From Hydromonas sp. (lineage in GTDB: Bacteria > Pseudomonadota > Gammaproteobacteria > Burkholderiales > Burkholderiaceae), in NCBI GenBank assembly GCA_017495165.1, contig JAFEII010000026.1, positions 1 to 64,000 of the forward strand: a DNA stretch of 64,000 nucleotides. Direction: 5' to 3'. The notes below the pieces were generated by a model. It searched no databases, had not been told where the DNA came from, and saw only the letters and a program-made list of their open reading frames with translations. A program made the translations under genes and the position numbers. Shown here in pieces: positions 36,784-45,090 of this stretch (position 1 is its first letter; every line of letters starts with the position of its first letter).

Positions 36784-37185
36784 ATGAATACGCAACAGAT
36801 TGATGTCACCAATTTTATGCACGCAACGCTTGCGAACTGGGTTGAGATTGCTCGGGAAGTATTTGAGGCGAAGCAATTGCTTGGCACCACGCATTACACC
36901 AGCGCGTCTGGCTCTGTCTATTTTGAGCTTGGCGGCGTTATGTACCGCCAGTCTGACCATTGGAATGCGTGTGTGGCTGATTGCGCATGGTTTTTGGATG
37001 GTAAAACCATTTCGCGTCTAACGTACGGTCAGTGCTCGCTGGTTGACTTTAAGCCGATGGCGCTTGCCTGTGCGCAACCGCTGGGTTTGAGTGACAACAG
37101 TATGGCGGGCTTTGCGCATATTTTACAAAAACGTGCCGCCGAGCCCAGCCGCGCGCATGATAAAAATGACGAAACGCTGGGATAA
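36784..37185 (+). CDS. hypothetical protein, 133 residues
   Basis: I do not recognise this protein. It is soluble, with a GGAGG ribosome binding site 6 bases before the ATG, which supports it as a real gene. It contains several aromatic and Cys residues (HWNACVADCAWFLDG) and a charged C-terminus. The upstream 168 bp holds an 8-bp inverted repeat (36722-36729 and 36748-36755). Neighbours (DUF218, petA) give no functional clue. Confidence 0.7.
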   Translation: MNTQQIDVTNFMHATLANWVEIAREVFEAKQLLGTTHYTSASGSVYFELGGVMYRQSDHWNACVADCAWFLDGKTISRLTYGQCSLVDFKPMALACAQPLGLSDNSMAGFAHILQKRAAEPSRAHDKNDETLG

Positions 37186-37221
37186 AATGGCCGCGAATAT
37201 GTGCAAAAAGGGTAAAAAGCC

Positions 37222-37251
37222 TTTCATTTTGTGGGGACTTTACGCTACAAT
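37222..37251 (+). promoter_or_regulatory. possible promoter of petABC
   Basis: TACAAT at 37246-37251 is a fair -10 box. A weak -35 (TTTCAT, 37222-37227) lies 18 bases upstream. The predicted leader to petA is about 75 bases. Confidence 0.35.
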
Positions 37252-37332
37252 GTTGGGGTTATTTGCGCGCGGGTTTGCGTGCAGTCAGCAGTAAAATTGT
37301 ATTTTTCAACCTAAATCAAAAAAGGGGTCGTT

Positions 37333-37959
37333 ATGAACGATCAACAAGATAAAAATCAACCGATGGATTCTGAACGCCGCAATCTACTCATTGCAACGGG
37401 TGGCTTGAGCGCGGTCGGCGCGGTCGCATTTGCCGTGCCGCTGGTCAGCAGTTTTGCACCATCTGAAAAAGCCAAAGCAGCGGGTGGCGCAGTCGAAGTC
37501 GATATTTCAGACATTAAACCCGGTGAGCAAAAAGTCGTTGAATGGCGCGGTAAGCCCGTGTGGATTTTGCGCAGAACGCCCGAGATGACTGAATCGCTTA
37601 AAGCGGCCAATGATTTGGTGGCAGACAAAGACTCCCAAAAACCGTACACCATGCCTTTGCCAAGCTATTGTGCGAACGAATATCGCTGTCGGCCAGAACA
37701 CAAAGATGTGATGGTGATGGTGGGCGTTTGCTCACATTTGGGTTGCTCACCTGAAGGCAAGTTTAAATCAGGCGCACAGCCTTCGTTGCCTGATAACTGG
37801 CCGGGCGGGTATTTGTGTCCTTGCCACGGCTCGCAGTTTGATTTGGCTGGCCGCGTATTTAAAAACAAACCTGCGCCAACCAATTTGGATGTGCCGCCGT
37901 ATATGTTTTTGTCTGACACAAAATTGGTGATTGGTAAAGACGAGAAAGGTGAGGCATAA
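37333..37959 (+). CDS. petA: ubiquinol-cytochrome c reductase iron-sulfur (Rieske) subunit
   Basis: The 208-residue subunit carries the 2Fe-2S cluster of the bc1 complex. An RRN-type twin-arginine-like N-terminus (SERRNLLIATGGLSAVGAVAFAVPLV) gives the single membrane anchor. Cluster ligands are in CSHLGC and CPCHGS, with the two Cys of the disulfide. It is first in the petA-petB-petC operon with a one-base gap to petB. Confidence 0.97.
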   Translation: MNDQQDKNQPMDSERRNLLIATGGLSAVGAVAFAVPLVSSFAPSEKAKAAGGAVEVDISDIKPGEQKVVEWRGKPVWILRRTPEMTESLKAANDLVADKDSQKPYTMPLPSYCANEYRCRPEHKDVMVMVGVCSHLGCSPEGKFKSGAQPSLPDNWPGGYLCPCHGSQFDLAGRVFKNKPAPTNLDVPPYMFLSDTKLVIGKDEKGEA

Positions 37960-37960
37960 A

Positions 37961-39400
37961 ATGGCTGATTACAATACAAATAAAACCGAATCAACCGGCG
38001 CAATGGGCTGGGTTGATGACCGTTTTCCATTGTCTAAAATGGTCAAAGAACACATGACCGAATACTACGCACCCAAAAACTTTAACGTTTGGTACATTTT
38101 TGGCGTGTTGTCGATGGTTGTACTGGTGATTCAAATCGTTACAGGTATTTTCCTTGTGATGAATTACAAACCTGACGCGAGCTTGGTGGGCGGGATTCCT
38201 GTTGCTTTTGCCAGCGTTGAATACATTATGCGCGAAGTGCCAGGCGGCAAATACATCCGCTTGATGCACTCAACAGGCGCATCCATGTTTTTTGTGGTGG
38301 TTTATTTACACATGTTCCGTGGGCTTTTGTACGGCTCTTACAAAAAACCGCGCGAGTTGGTGTGGATTTTTGGCTGCTTGATTTTCTTGGCCTTGATGGC
38401 CGAAGCGTTTATGGGGTATTTGTTGCCTTGGGGGCAAATGTCGTTTTGGGGCGCGCAAGTGATTGTGAACTTGTTCTCCGCCATTCCATTGGTCGGCCCT
38501 GATTTGGCGCTGTTGATTCGCGGCGACTTCGTGGTTGGTGGTGCAACACTGAATCGCTTTTTTGCCTTGCATGTGATTGCGGTGCCGCTGGTTTTGCTTG
38601 GTTTGGTGGTTGCACACATTCTTGCATTGCATGAAGTGGGCTCAAACAATCCCGATGGCGTTGAAATCAAAAAACTCAAAAACGACAAAGGTATTCCGCT
38701 TGATGGCATTCCGTTCCACCCGTATTACTCGGTGCACGACTTTTTTGGTATTACCGTGTTTTTGCTGATTTTCTTTGCGATTGTGTTTTTTGCACCAACC
38801 ATGGGCGGCTATTTCCTTGAATACAATAATTACGTTCAAGCCGATCCGCTCAAAACCCCGCTGCATATTGCGCCTGTTTGGTATTTCACGCCGTTTTACT
38901 CAATGTTGCGTGCGGTGACTGACCCGATGAAATATGTGTTTATGGCGTTGATTTTGTTGTCGGCAATCATGAATTATGCCCGTGGCAGAATGCCTGAACG
39001 AAGCAAAGTTAAAGTGGTGGTGGGCGCGGTTCTTTTGACTGGCTTCATGTTCTTTACTGAATCAAAATTTTGGGGTGTTTTGGTCATGGGTGCGGCGATT
39101 GTGACCTTGGTGTTCTTGCCGTGGCTTGATCGCTCGCCAGTTAAATCAATGCGCTACCGTCCAAAATGGCATTTTGCTTTGTTGATGTGTTTTGTGGTGA
39201 ACTTCGCTGTGTTGGGCTATTTGGGGGTTGCGCCAACCACGACCATGGGCGGCTTGGTGTCGCAAGTAGGTACCTTGTTTTATTTTGGCTACTTGTTCCT
39301 AATGCCTTGGTGGTCATCTGTGGGCAAATTTGACTTGGATGACACGGCGCAAGACGACTTTAAACCCGTGCCTGAACGCGTCACCTTCACGCCGCACTAA
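37961..39400 (+). CDS. petB: cytochrome b
   Basis: The 479-residue membrane subunit binds two b-type hemes and the quinone sites. The ATG at 37961 lies one base after the petA stop. Heme ligand helices contain RLMHSTGASMFFVVVYLHMFRG and FALHVIAVPLVLLGLVVAHI. The Qo-site motif PEWY of many species appears as PVWYFTPF. The protein extends beyond the typical eight helices (about 400 residues) with two further helices at the C-terminus, as in other betaproteobacteria. Confidence 0.96.
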   Translation: MADYNTNKTESTGAMGWVDDRFPLSKMVKEHMTEYYAPKNFNVWYIFGVLSMVVLVIQIVTGIFLVMNYKPDASLVGGIPVAFASVEYIMREVPGGKYIRLMHSTGASMFFVVVYLHMFRGLLYGSYKKPRELVWIFGCLIFLALMAEAFMGYLLPWGQMSFWGAQVIVNLFSAIPLVGPDLALLIRGDFVVGGATLNRFFALHVIAVPLVLLGLVVAHILALHEVGSNNPDGVEIKKLKNDKGIPLDGIPFHPYYSVHDFFGITVFLLIFFAIVFFAPTMGGYFLEYNNYVQADPLKTPLHIAPVWYFTPFYSMLRAVTDPMKYVFMALILLSAIMNYARGRMPERSKVKVVVGAVLLTGFMFFTESKFWGVLVMGAAIVTLVFLPWLDRSPVKSMRYRPKWHFALLMCFVVNFAVLGYLGVAPTTTMGGLVSQVGTLFYFGYLFLMPWWSSVGKFDLDDTAQDDFKPVPERVTFTPH

Positions 39401-39414
39401 TAAGAGGTTTTATC

Positions 39415-40473
39415 ATGTTAAAAGAAAAATTTGTAGAGTTCTTCCCGTTTGTGGCTTATTTAAGTTTGGGCGCATTTGCATTCATGTTAATTGCCGCCAC
39501 GCTCGCGTTGTTGTTTTTTAAACCTCAGACTGCAAAAGAGCAAGCGTCAAAAAGCACCGCTTGGACGCTGACTTTGGCGTTGGGGGCTTTGGCCGCAGGT
39601 GCTTTGGGTTATTACTTAATGGCAGCGTACGATTACCCAAAAATGGCCTTTAAGGTTGCGGCAGCGCTGGTTTATGCGATTGCCTTTGCGGCGGGTGGCA
39701 GCTTGTCTGTTACGGCGGGTGTGCGTAAAACCATGATGAAGTCTCTTTATGGTTTGGTTGCAACCATGTTTGCAGCAATTTTGTTCTTGATGCAATTTGG
39801 TGGGCATGAAGCTGAAAACCGTGAATTTAAAGTTGACTTGAGCGATGAGAAACGCTTGCAACATGGCGCAGCGGTGTTTCGTGATTACTGCTTAAGCTGC
39901 CATGGGTTGGCGTTGGTTCGCACCAATCAGATGCTTAAATTGGGTTTGTCAAAAGAGCAGCTTGAAGCAACCATGCTCACGTCTGTTGACAAAATCGGTG
40001 AGCCAATGCACGTGGCAATGCGCTCCGAGGATGCCAAAGTTTGGTTTGGCGCAGCGCCACCAGATTTGTCGCTTGAGGCTTCTGCCAAAAAACCCGAGTG
40101 GATTTATTCTTATTTAACGGGTTTTTATAAAGACGATGAGCGTCCAACGGGCTGGAACAATATTGCCTTTGATAAAGTCGCGATGCCGCATGTGCTTTGG
40201 CTTGAACAAGGTGTACAAACGCTGACTGAAGAAGGTCGCAAAAAAGAGCCCGCGCACCGTACACACGAAGACTTGGTGTTAACCACGCCAGGTTTGCAAG
40301 GGGCTGAAGACTTTGACAGAACTGCCGCAGATGTGACCAATTTCTTGGTTTGGGCATCTGAGCCTGACCAAAATCAGCGCAAGCAAATTGGGGTTGGTGT
40401 GATGTTGTTCTTAGCGTTGTTGTCGTTTGTTGCATTTAAACTCAGTAAAAATTACTGGAAAGACATTCGCTAA
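39415..40473 (+). CDS. petC: cytochrome c1 with four-helix N-terminal extension
   Basis: The 352-residue protein has a c1 domain from about residue 135: heme site CLSCHG, AAPPDLSLEA, PTGWNNIAFDKVAMPHVLW (axial Met) and the C-terminal anchor IGVGVMLFLALLSFVAFKLSKNYWKDIR. Instead of a cleavable signal peptide it has four hydrophobic helices (about 7-35, 48-72, 77-102, 107-129). Lys/Arg-rich loops between helices 1-2 and 3-4 place the heme domain outside by the positive-inside rule. A usual betaproteobacterial c1 is about 250 residues. The gene is the third of the operon, 14 bases after petB. Confidence 0.93.
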   Translation: MLKEKFVEFFPFVAYLSLGAFAFMLIAATLALLFFKPQTAKEQASKSTAWTLTLALGALAAGALGYYLMAAYDYPKMAFKVAAALVYAIAFAAGGSLSVTAGVRKTMMKSLYGLVATMFAAILFLMQFGGHEAENREFKVDLSDEKRLQHGAAVFRDYCLSCHGLALVRTNQMLKLGLSKEQLEATMLTSVDKIGEPMHVAMRSEDAKVWFGAAPPDLSLEASAKKPEWIYSYLTGFYKDDERPTGWNNIAFDKVAMPHVLWLEQGVQTLTEEGRKKEPAHRTHEDLVLTTPGLQGAEDFDRTAADVTNFLVWASEPDQNQRKQIGVGVMLFLALLSFVAFKLSKNYWKDIR

Positions 40474-40488
40474 ATAGTAATATTTACC

Positions 40489-40515
40489 AAAAAGGCAAGC
40501 AGCGCTTGCCTTTTT
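40489..40515 (+). terminator. intrinsic terminator of petABC
   Basis: AAAAAGGCAAGC pairs with GCTTGCCTTTTT around AGC, about 15 bases after the petC stop. Confidence 0.93.
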
Positions 40516-40617
40516 CTGTTGAAAACGGCACACTACTGGGCGATGCCTGAATCCGCTGTGATATTGGTGGCTGGTGCTGAGTTTTATTGAATATGATTGA
40601 ATATTAAGGATTTTATT

Positions 40618-41220
40618 ATGATGGTTTTGTACTCTGGCACAACGTGCCCTTTTTCCCAACGTTGCCGCTTCGTGCTGTTTGAAAAAGGCATGGACTTTGA
40701 AGTGCGCGATGTTGATTTGTTTCAAAAACCAGACGACATCATGATGATGAATCCGTATGGTCAATTGCCGATTTTGGTTGACCGCGAATTGGTGTTGTAT
40801 GAGTCAAACATCATTAATGAGTACATTGATGAGCGTTTTCCGCACCCGCAACTCATGCCCGCTGACCCTGTGATGCGGGCGCGTGTGCGCTTGATGTTGT
40901 TGACGTTTGAGCGCGAGTTGTTCATTCATGTTCAGTGCTTAGAAACCGCGAGCCGCCAAGCCGAACATGCCGCTGCCGCCAAACACATTGCAGACCAGCT
41001 CACGCAATTGGCGCCGATTTTTGCACACAACAAATACATGCTGGGCGATGATTTTACAATGCCTGATATTGCATTGGCGCCGCTGTTGTGGCGTTTGGAA
41101 CACTACGGCATTGTGTTGCCAAAATCAGCTGCACCTTTGTCTAAATATGCGGAACGGATTTTTTCGCGGCCCAAGTTTATTGAAGCATTGACGCCGTCCG
41201 AAAAAGTGATGCGCCGTTAA
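40618..41220 (+). CDS. sspA: stringent starvation protein A
   Basis: SspA is a glutathione-transferase-fold protein that binds RNA polymerase in starvation. From the ATG at 40618 (AAGGA seven bases upstream) it has 200 residues. The thioredoxin-like N-domain has MMVLYSGTTCPFSQRCRFVLFEKGMDFEVRDVD, and NPYGQLPILVDRELVLYESNIINEYIDERFPHPQL is diagnostic. A helical C-domain follows. It is followed by sspB, the conserved pair, and preceded by petABC as in many betaproteobacteria. Confidence 0.95.
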   Translation: MMVLYSGTTCPFSQRCRFVLFEKGMDFEVRDVDLFQKPDDIMMMNPYGQLPILVDRELVLYESNIINEYIDERFPHPQLMPADPVMRARVRLMLLTFERELFIHVQCLETASRQAEHAAAAKHIADQLTQLAPIFAHNKYMLGDDFTMPDIALAPLLWRLEHYGIVLPKSAAPLSKYAERIFSRPKFIEALTPSEKVMRR

Positions 41221-41238
41221 TTATCTTTGGGGGTTTTT

Positions 41239-41637
41239 ATGTCAGATGCAAGCACGCAAAAGCCGTATTTGATTCGGGCGTTGTGGGAATGGTGTCAGGA
41301 TCAAGGGCAAACGCCACAAATTGCCGTCAAAATTAACGCGCAAACCAATGTGCCACAAGGCTACGATGAGAATGGCCAAATTGTACTCGATGTGAGTTCT
41401 GAAGCCACGCAAGATTTGGTGATGGACAATGAGTGGATTCGCTTTCAAGCACGTTTTGGTGCGACGGCGCATCAGATTGATGTGCCCGTCTCGCAGGTGA
41501 TGGCAGTTTTTGCTGCTGAGTCTGGTGGCGGCATGGGGTTTGAAGTGAGCGATGATGCCCCTGCGCCTGCGGTTGCGCCTGAACCCGTTGAGCCTGTGGC
41601 AAAAAGAACCGGTAGTCCTTTGAAGCTTGTGAAGTGA
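41239..41637 (+). CDS. sspB: ClpXP protease specificity-enhancing factor SspB
   Basis: SspB delivers ssrA-tagged proteins to ClpXP. The 132-residue protein starts at the ATG at 41239. KPYLIRALWEWCQDQGQTPQIAVKIN, the peptide-binding IRFQARFGATAHQIDVPVSQVMAVFAAESGGGM, and the C-terminal ClpX-binding tail (PLKLVK) after a flexible A/P/E linker fit. It lies 18 bases after sspA. Confidence 0.95.
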   Translation: MSDASTQKPYLIRALWEWCQDQGQTPQIAVKINAQTNVPQGYDENGQIVLDVSSEATQDLVMDNEWIRFQARFGATAHQIDVPVSQVMAVFAAESGGGMGFEVSDDAPAPAVAPEPVEPVAKRTGSPLKLVK

Positions 41638-41731
41638 TGGGCTGCTTTTTGAGTGGGTTTGATGTTTGATATTTGATGTTAAATATGAAATATCAGAAAT
41701 CAGAAATCAGATAAAAACTCAGCATGGATTG

Positions 41732-41766
41732 AGCAAAATAACCGCAATTTTTGCGGTTATTTTGCT
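41732..41766 (+). terminator. 16-bp perfect terminator hairpin after sspB
   Basis: Arms 41732-41747 and 41751-41766 pair perfectly around TTT. It lies about 95 bases after sspB. Just upstream, ATCAGAA is repeated in tandem near 41692-41710. Confidence 0.85.
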
Positions 41767-41845
41767 ATCTGTGCGGTGCGAACGGGTTGTATCGGGTAAA
41801 ATCCGCGTTTGGTTTCATGACTGTTTTTTGAGAAAAGAGTGACGT

Positions 41846-42622
41846 ATGCGGGTGATTAGTGCCAATTTAAATGGGATTCGTGCTGCCACGACCAAAGGCT
41901 TTTTGAACTGGATGGCGGCGCAAGCAGCTGATATTGTTTGTGTGCAAGAGTTGAAGGCGCAAGCGGCGGATTTGAGTGATGACATGCGTGCGCCTGCTGG
42001 CTTGACTGGGTATTTTCAGTACGCGCAAAAAAAGGGTTACAGCGGTGTGGGCTTGTACAGCCGCGTGCAGCCTGATGAGGTGGTTGTGGGGTTTGACGGT
42101 GGCGAGTTTGATTTTGAAGGGCGCTATGTTGAGGCGCGTTTTGGTTCATTGTCGGTGATCAGTGTGTATTTTCCGTCTGGCTCATCCGCGCCTGAGCGCC
42201 AAGAGGCCAAGTTTCGATTTTTGGCCGTATTTTTGCCGCACATTGCGGCATTGCGCCAAGCGGGGCGGGAGCTGTTGATTTGTGGGGATGTGAACATTGC
42301 GCACCAAGAAATTGACCTCAAAAACTGGAAGGGCAATTTAAAGAACTCTGGTTTTTTGCCTGAAGAGCGCGCTTGGTTGAGCCAGTTTTTGGCCGATGTT
42401 GATTTAAAAGACGTGTACCGCGAGCTTGAACCAGAAACGCATCAATACACGTGGTGGAGCAATCGCGGGCAAGCCCGTGCGAATAATGTGGGTTGGCGGA
42501 TTGATTATCAGCTCGCTTCAAGCACGCTGGCAGCCCGTGCGGTGCGCACGTTTGTGTTCACCGATGAGAAGTTTTCTGACCACGCGCCTGTGGTGGTGGA
42601 TTACGATTTTAGTCTGGTTTGA
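41846..42622 (+). CDS. xthA: exodeoxyribonuclease III family AP endonuclease
   Basis: The 258-residue enzyme nicks DNA at abasic sites and degrades 3' ends. The endonuclease/exonuclease/phosphatase fold is shown by MRVISANLNGIRAA, CVQELKAQ (metal Glu), ICGDVNIAHQEID, and the C-terminal FSDHAPVVVDYDF catalytic His. Length and motifs match the ExoA/Xth group. Spacing of 20 bases to ampG suggests co-transcription. Confidence 0.94.
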   Translation: MRVISANLNGIRAATTKGFLNWMAAQAADIVCVQELKAQAADLSDDMRAPAGLTGYFQYAQKKGYSGVGLYSRVQPDEVVVGFDGGEFDFEGRYVEARFGSLSVISVYFPSGSSAPERQEAKFRFLAVFLPHIAALRQAGRELLICGDVNIAHQEIDLKNWKGNLKNSGFLPEERAWLSQFLADVDLKDVYRELEPETHQYTWWSNRGQARANNVGWRIDYQLASSTLAARAVRTFVFTDEKFSDHAPVVVDYDFSLV

Positions 42623-42642
42623 TTTTATTTTGAAAGTGGCTT

Positions 42643-43917
42643 ATGTCAACAACACAAGATGTGGCTGAACGGCCGTGGTACGAACTGATTTTGACTCGAA
42701 AAATGCTCATTTGCATTTTTTTGGGCTTTAGCTCGGGTTTGCCTTTGTATTTGATTTTAAATTTATTGCCTGCGTGGCTGCGCTCGGAGGGTCTTAATTT
42801 AAAAACGATTGCGGTTTTTTCTTTGATTCAATTGCCGTATACCTGGAAGTTTTTATGGTCGCCGTTGATGGATAGATTTGGGCTAATCCCAAACTTTGGG
42901 CGGCGCAGAAGCTGGATGCTGGTAACGCAAGTGCTTTTGTTTGCTGCAATTGTGGGCTATGCGGCATTTAACCCTGCGTTGGATATTACCGTTATTGCGG
43001 TGTTGTCGACGTTGATTGCGTTCTTTTCTGCCAGCCAAGATATTGTGATTGATGCGTATCGCAGGGAGATTTTGACTGATCGGGAACTGGGCTTGGGCAA
43101 TAGCGTGCATGTGAACGCTTATCGCTTGGCCAGTTTGGTGCCTGGATCGCTGTCTTTGATTTTGGCCGATCATTTCCCTTGGTCAATGGTGTTTGTGATT
43201 ACGGCATTGTTTATGTTGCCTGGGATTGTTTTAACTTTTTGCATTGCTGAGCCTCAGGTTTCTGGTTTGCCTAAAACCCTGCGCCAGTCTGTGGTTGAGC
43301 CGTTTCATGAGTTTTTGACCCGTAAAGGTTGGCGCAATGCGCTGTGGGTGTTGGGCTTTATTTTGCTGTACAAATTGGGTGATAGCATGGCAACCGCTTT
43401 GGCGACGCCCTTTTATTTGGACATGCATTTTAGTAAAACCGATATTGGCGCGATTGCCAAAGGAAGTGGTTTGGTCATGCAAATTGTGGGGGCTTTTATT
43501 GGTGGCATTTGGATGCTTAAACTGGGGATTAACCGAGGTTTGTGGTTGTTTGGCGTGGTGCAGATGGTGTCGATTTTGGGGTTTGCATGGCTTGCCCATG
43601 CGGGGCCTTTTGATGTGATTGGCGCGGCTGAACGGAGCATGCTGGCGGTTGTTATTGGTTTTGAAGCGTTGGGCGTTGGTTTGGGTACTGCGGCTTTTGT
43701 GGCTTATATGGCGCGTGAAACCAATCCAGCATTTACCGCAACGCAGCTTGCTTTGTTTACCAGTATTGCGGCTGTGCCACGCTCGGTGATTAATGCGACA
43801 ACGGGGAGCATGATTGAGGCGCTGGGCTGGGAGCATTTCTTTTATGTGTGTACCGCTTTGGCGATTCCTGGGATGTTGGCTTTGTATAAAGTTGCGCCTT
43901 GGCGAGATGCGAAGTAA
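42643..43917 (+). CDS. ampG: AmpG-family muropeptide permease
   Basis: AmpG imports anhydro-muropeptides for cell-wall recycling. The 424-residue protein has twelve hydrophobic helices of the MFS fold. ILTRKMLICIFLGFSSGLPLYLILNLLPAWLRSEG and YTWKFLWSPLMDRF are typical of AmpG. AnmK, which acts on the imported anhydro-MurNAc, is encoded in this window at 62760-63863, so the two cooperate in the recycling pathway. Confidence 0.93.
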   Translation: MSTTQDVAERPWYELILTRKMLICIFLGFSSGLPLYLILNLLPAWLRSEGLNLKTIAVFSLIQLPYTWKFLWSPLMDRFGLIPNFGRRRSWMLVTQVLLFAAIVGYAAFNPALDITVIAVLSTLIAFFSASQDIVIDAYRREILTDRELGLGNSVHVNAYRLASLVPGSLSLILADHFPWSMVFVITALFMLPGIVLTFCIAEPQVSGLPKTLRQSVVEPFHEFLTRKGWRNALWVLGFILLYKLGDSMATALATPFYLDMHFSKTDIGAIAKGSGLVMQIVGAFIGGIWMLKLGINRGLWLFGVVQMVSILGFAWLAHAGPFDVIGAAERSMLAVVIGFEALGVGLGTAAFVAYMARETNPAFTATQLALFTSIAAVPRSVINATTGSMIEALGWEHFFYVCTALAIPGMLALYKVAPWRDAK

Positions 43918-43936
43918 ATTGCTCGCAAAGAATTAC

Positions 43937-43966
43937 AAAAAGCACGCTGTTTAAGCGTGTTTTTTG
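43937..43966 (+). terminator. terminator after ampG
   Basis: CACGCT and AAGCGTG pair next to A and T runs, about 20 bases after the ampG stop. The stem is short. Confidence 0.6.
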
Positions 43967-43993
43967 TGGCTTGTTGCGTCTGGGGATTTGCGT

Positions 43994-44830
43994 TTAATTC
44001 ATCATTTGGCTGTATTTTAGCTCAAGTTCAACGCGTTTTTTGAGGTAGGCGATTTCAAAAATGGGTTGGCCTGTGTAGGTGTAGGCTTGTTTGAAGGCGT
44101 CGCATGCGAGCAGGTCTAGGCGGAAATAATCATTGTGGTTGACGATGTCAAGGCACAGTGGGCCGTAGCTTGAGTCAAATGCGATGGTTTTAAATGGTTG
44201 GGTTGCTAAAATCAATGAGGCGATGCGTTCTTGCAAAAACACCTTCATTGGCGCTTGTGGGCGTCCACCATATTCGGTCAAGTTGCTTAAGCTTTTGGCG
44301 TAATCGTCTTCGCCTTCTTCGGCGATTGCGAATAAGGATTCGCCCAGTTTGAGCCATTGACGCCAAAAAGCGGGTTTGGCGACGATGTAGTTGCCAAAGA
44401 CGCTGTTTTGGCTGTGATTGACCAGTTTGGTTAAGTCAACGTCAACGTCTGAACGGTCGCATAGTTCTTGGGCTGCGGGCATTAAGCCTGCGTGGTAGCG
44501 CTCGCCTTGTTCAAATACGTTGCGATAAAATGCGGTGTGGCTCCAAACGGGGGAGAACAAAAATGCGTCTACATTTGGATGAAATGTTTCGCGAATGAAG
44601 TCAAATACGTGGCTGGAGGTTAAGCCTGTTTTTTCGGTAAATTTGGGTGAAAAAAAACCGTAATACGCGTTGTCGTCGAGCTTGTTTTTTTGTAAAAACT
44701 TGCGGATGGGCCAGTATTCGTACCAGTCTTTTAGGCCATTTGTGTTGTCTAATGGCAGAAAACCTTTGTCGAGTTGCGCTTGTGTTTCGTCACTGTAATA
44801 AATTTGGTGGATGTAAATTTGGGTGGCCAT
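43994..44830 (-). CDS. conserved hypothetical protein, 278 residues
   Basis: I cannot assign a family with confidence. The sequence opens ATQIYIHQIYYSDETQAQLDKGFLPLDNTNG, then WYEYWPIRKFLQKNKLDDNAYYGFFSPKF, a distinctive and well-formed soluble fold, rich in aromatics, without signal peptide or membrane helices. The style recalls proteins found in polysaccharide loci with a glycosyltransferase-like fold, but no DxD-type site is clear. It is convergent with ampG and alone on its strand. Confidence 0.75.
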   Translation of the reverse strand: MATQIYIHQIYYSDETQAQLDKGFLPLDNTNGLKDWYEYWPIRKFLQKNKLDDNAYYGFFSPKFTEKTGLTSSHVFDFIRETFHPNVDAFLFSPVWSHTAFYRNVFEQGERYHAGLMPAAQELCDRSDVDVDLTKLVNHSQNSVFGNYIVAKPAFWRQWLKLGESLFAIAEEGEDDYAKSLSNLTEYGGRPQAPMKVFLQERIASLILATQPFKTIAFDSSYGPLCLDIVNHNDYFRLDLLACDAFKQAYTYTGQPIFEIAYLKKRVELELKYSQMMN

Positions 44831-44973
44831 GTGTGTGTTCTATTTGATTTGTCAAATGGTGTGCGCTTGGTTGCGCGGCTTTATGTGTCGCGTTGGGAAT
44901 TGTAGCAGCAAATATGTCGGTTTCTACGGGCTGGGCGGTGTTTTGTGGATTTGTGTGGAAAAAGTTGAAGTTG

Positions 44974-45004
44974 AAAAAGCACCGTTTGTGGCGCGGTGCT
45001 TTGG
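44974..45004 (-). terminator. intrinsic terminator of amtB
   Basis: AAAGCACCG (44976-44984) pairs with CGGTGCTTT (44994-45002); on the minus strand it is followed by a T run. It lies about 90 bases beyond the amtB stop, in a 260-bp gap that also holds several copies of the pattern TTGAATCAAA/TTTGATT near 45018-45045. Confidence 0.82.
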
Positions 45005-45090
45005 GTTGATTGGGGTTTTGAATCAAAAATTGAATCAAATTTTGATTGGCGGACTCAATTCTCGATTCAATCTTTAATTAAACTTTCGGT

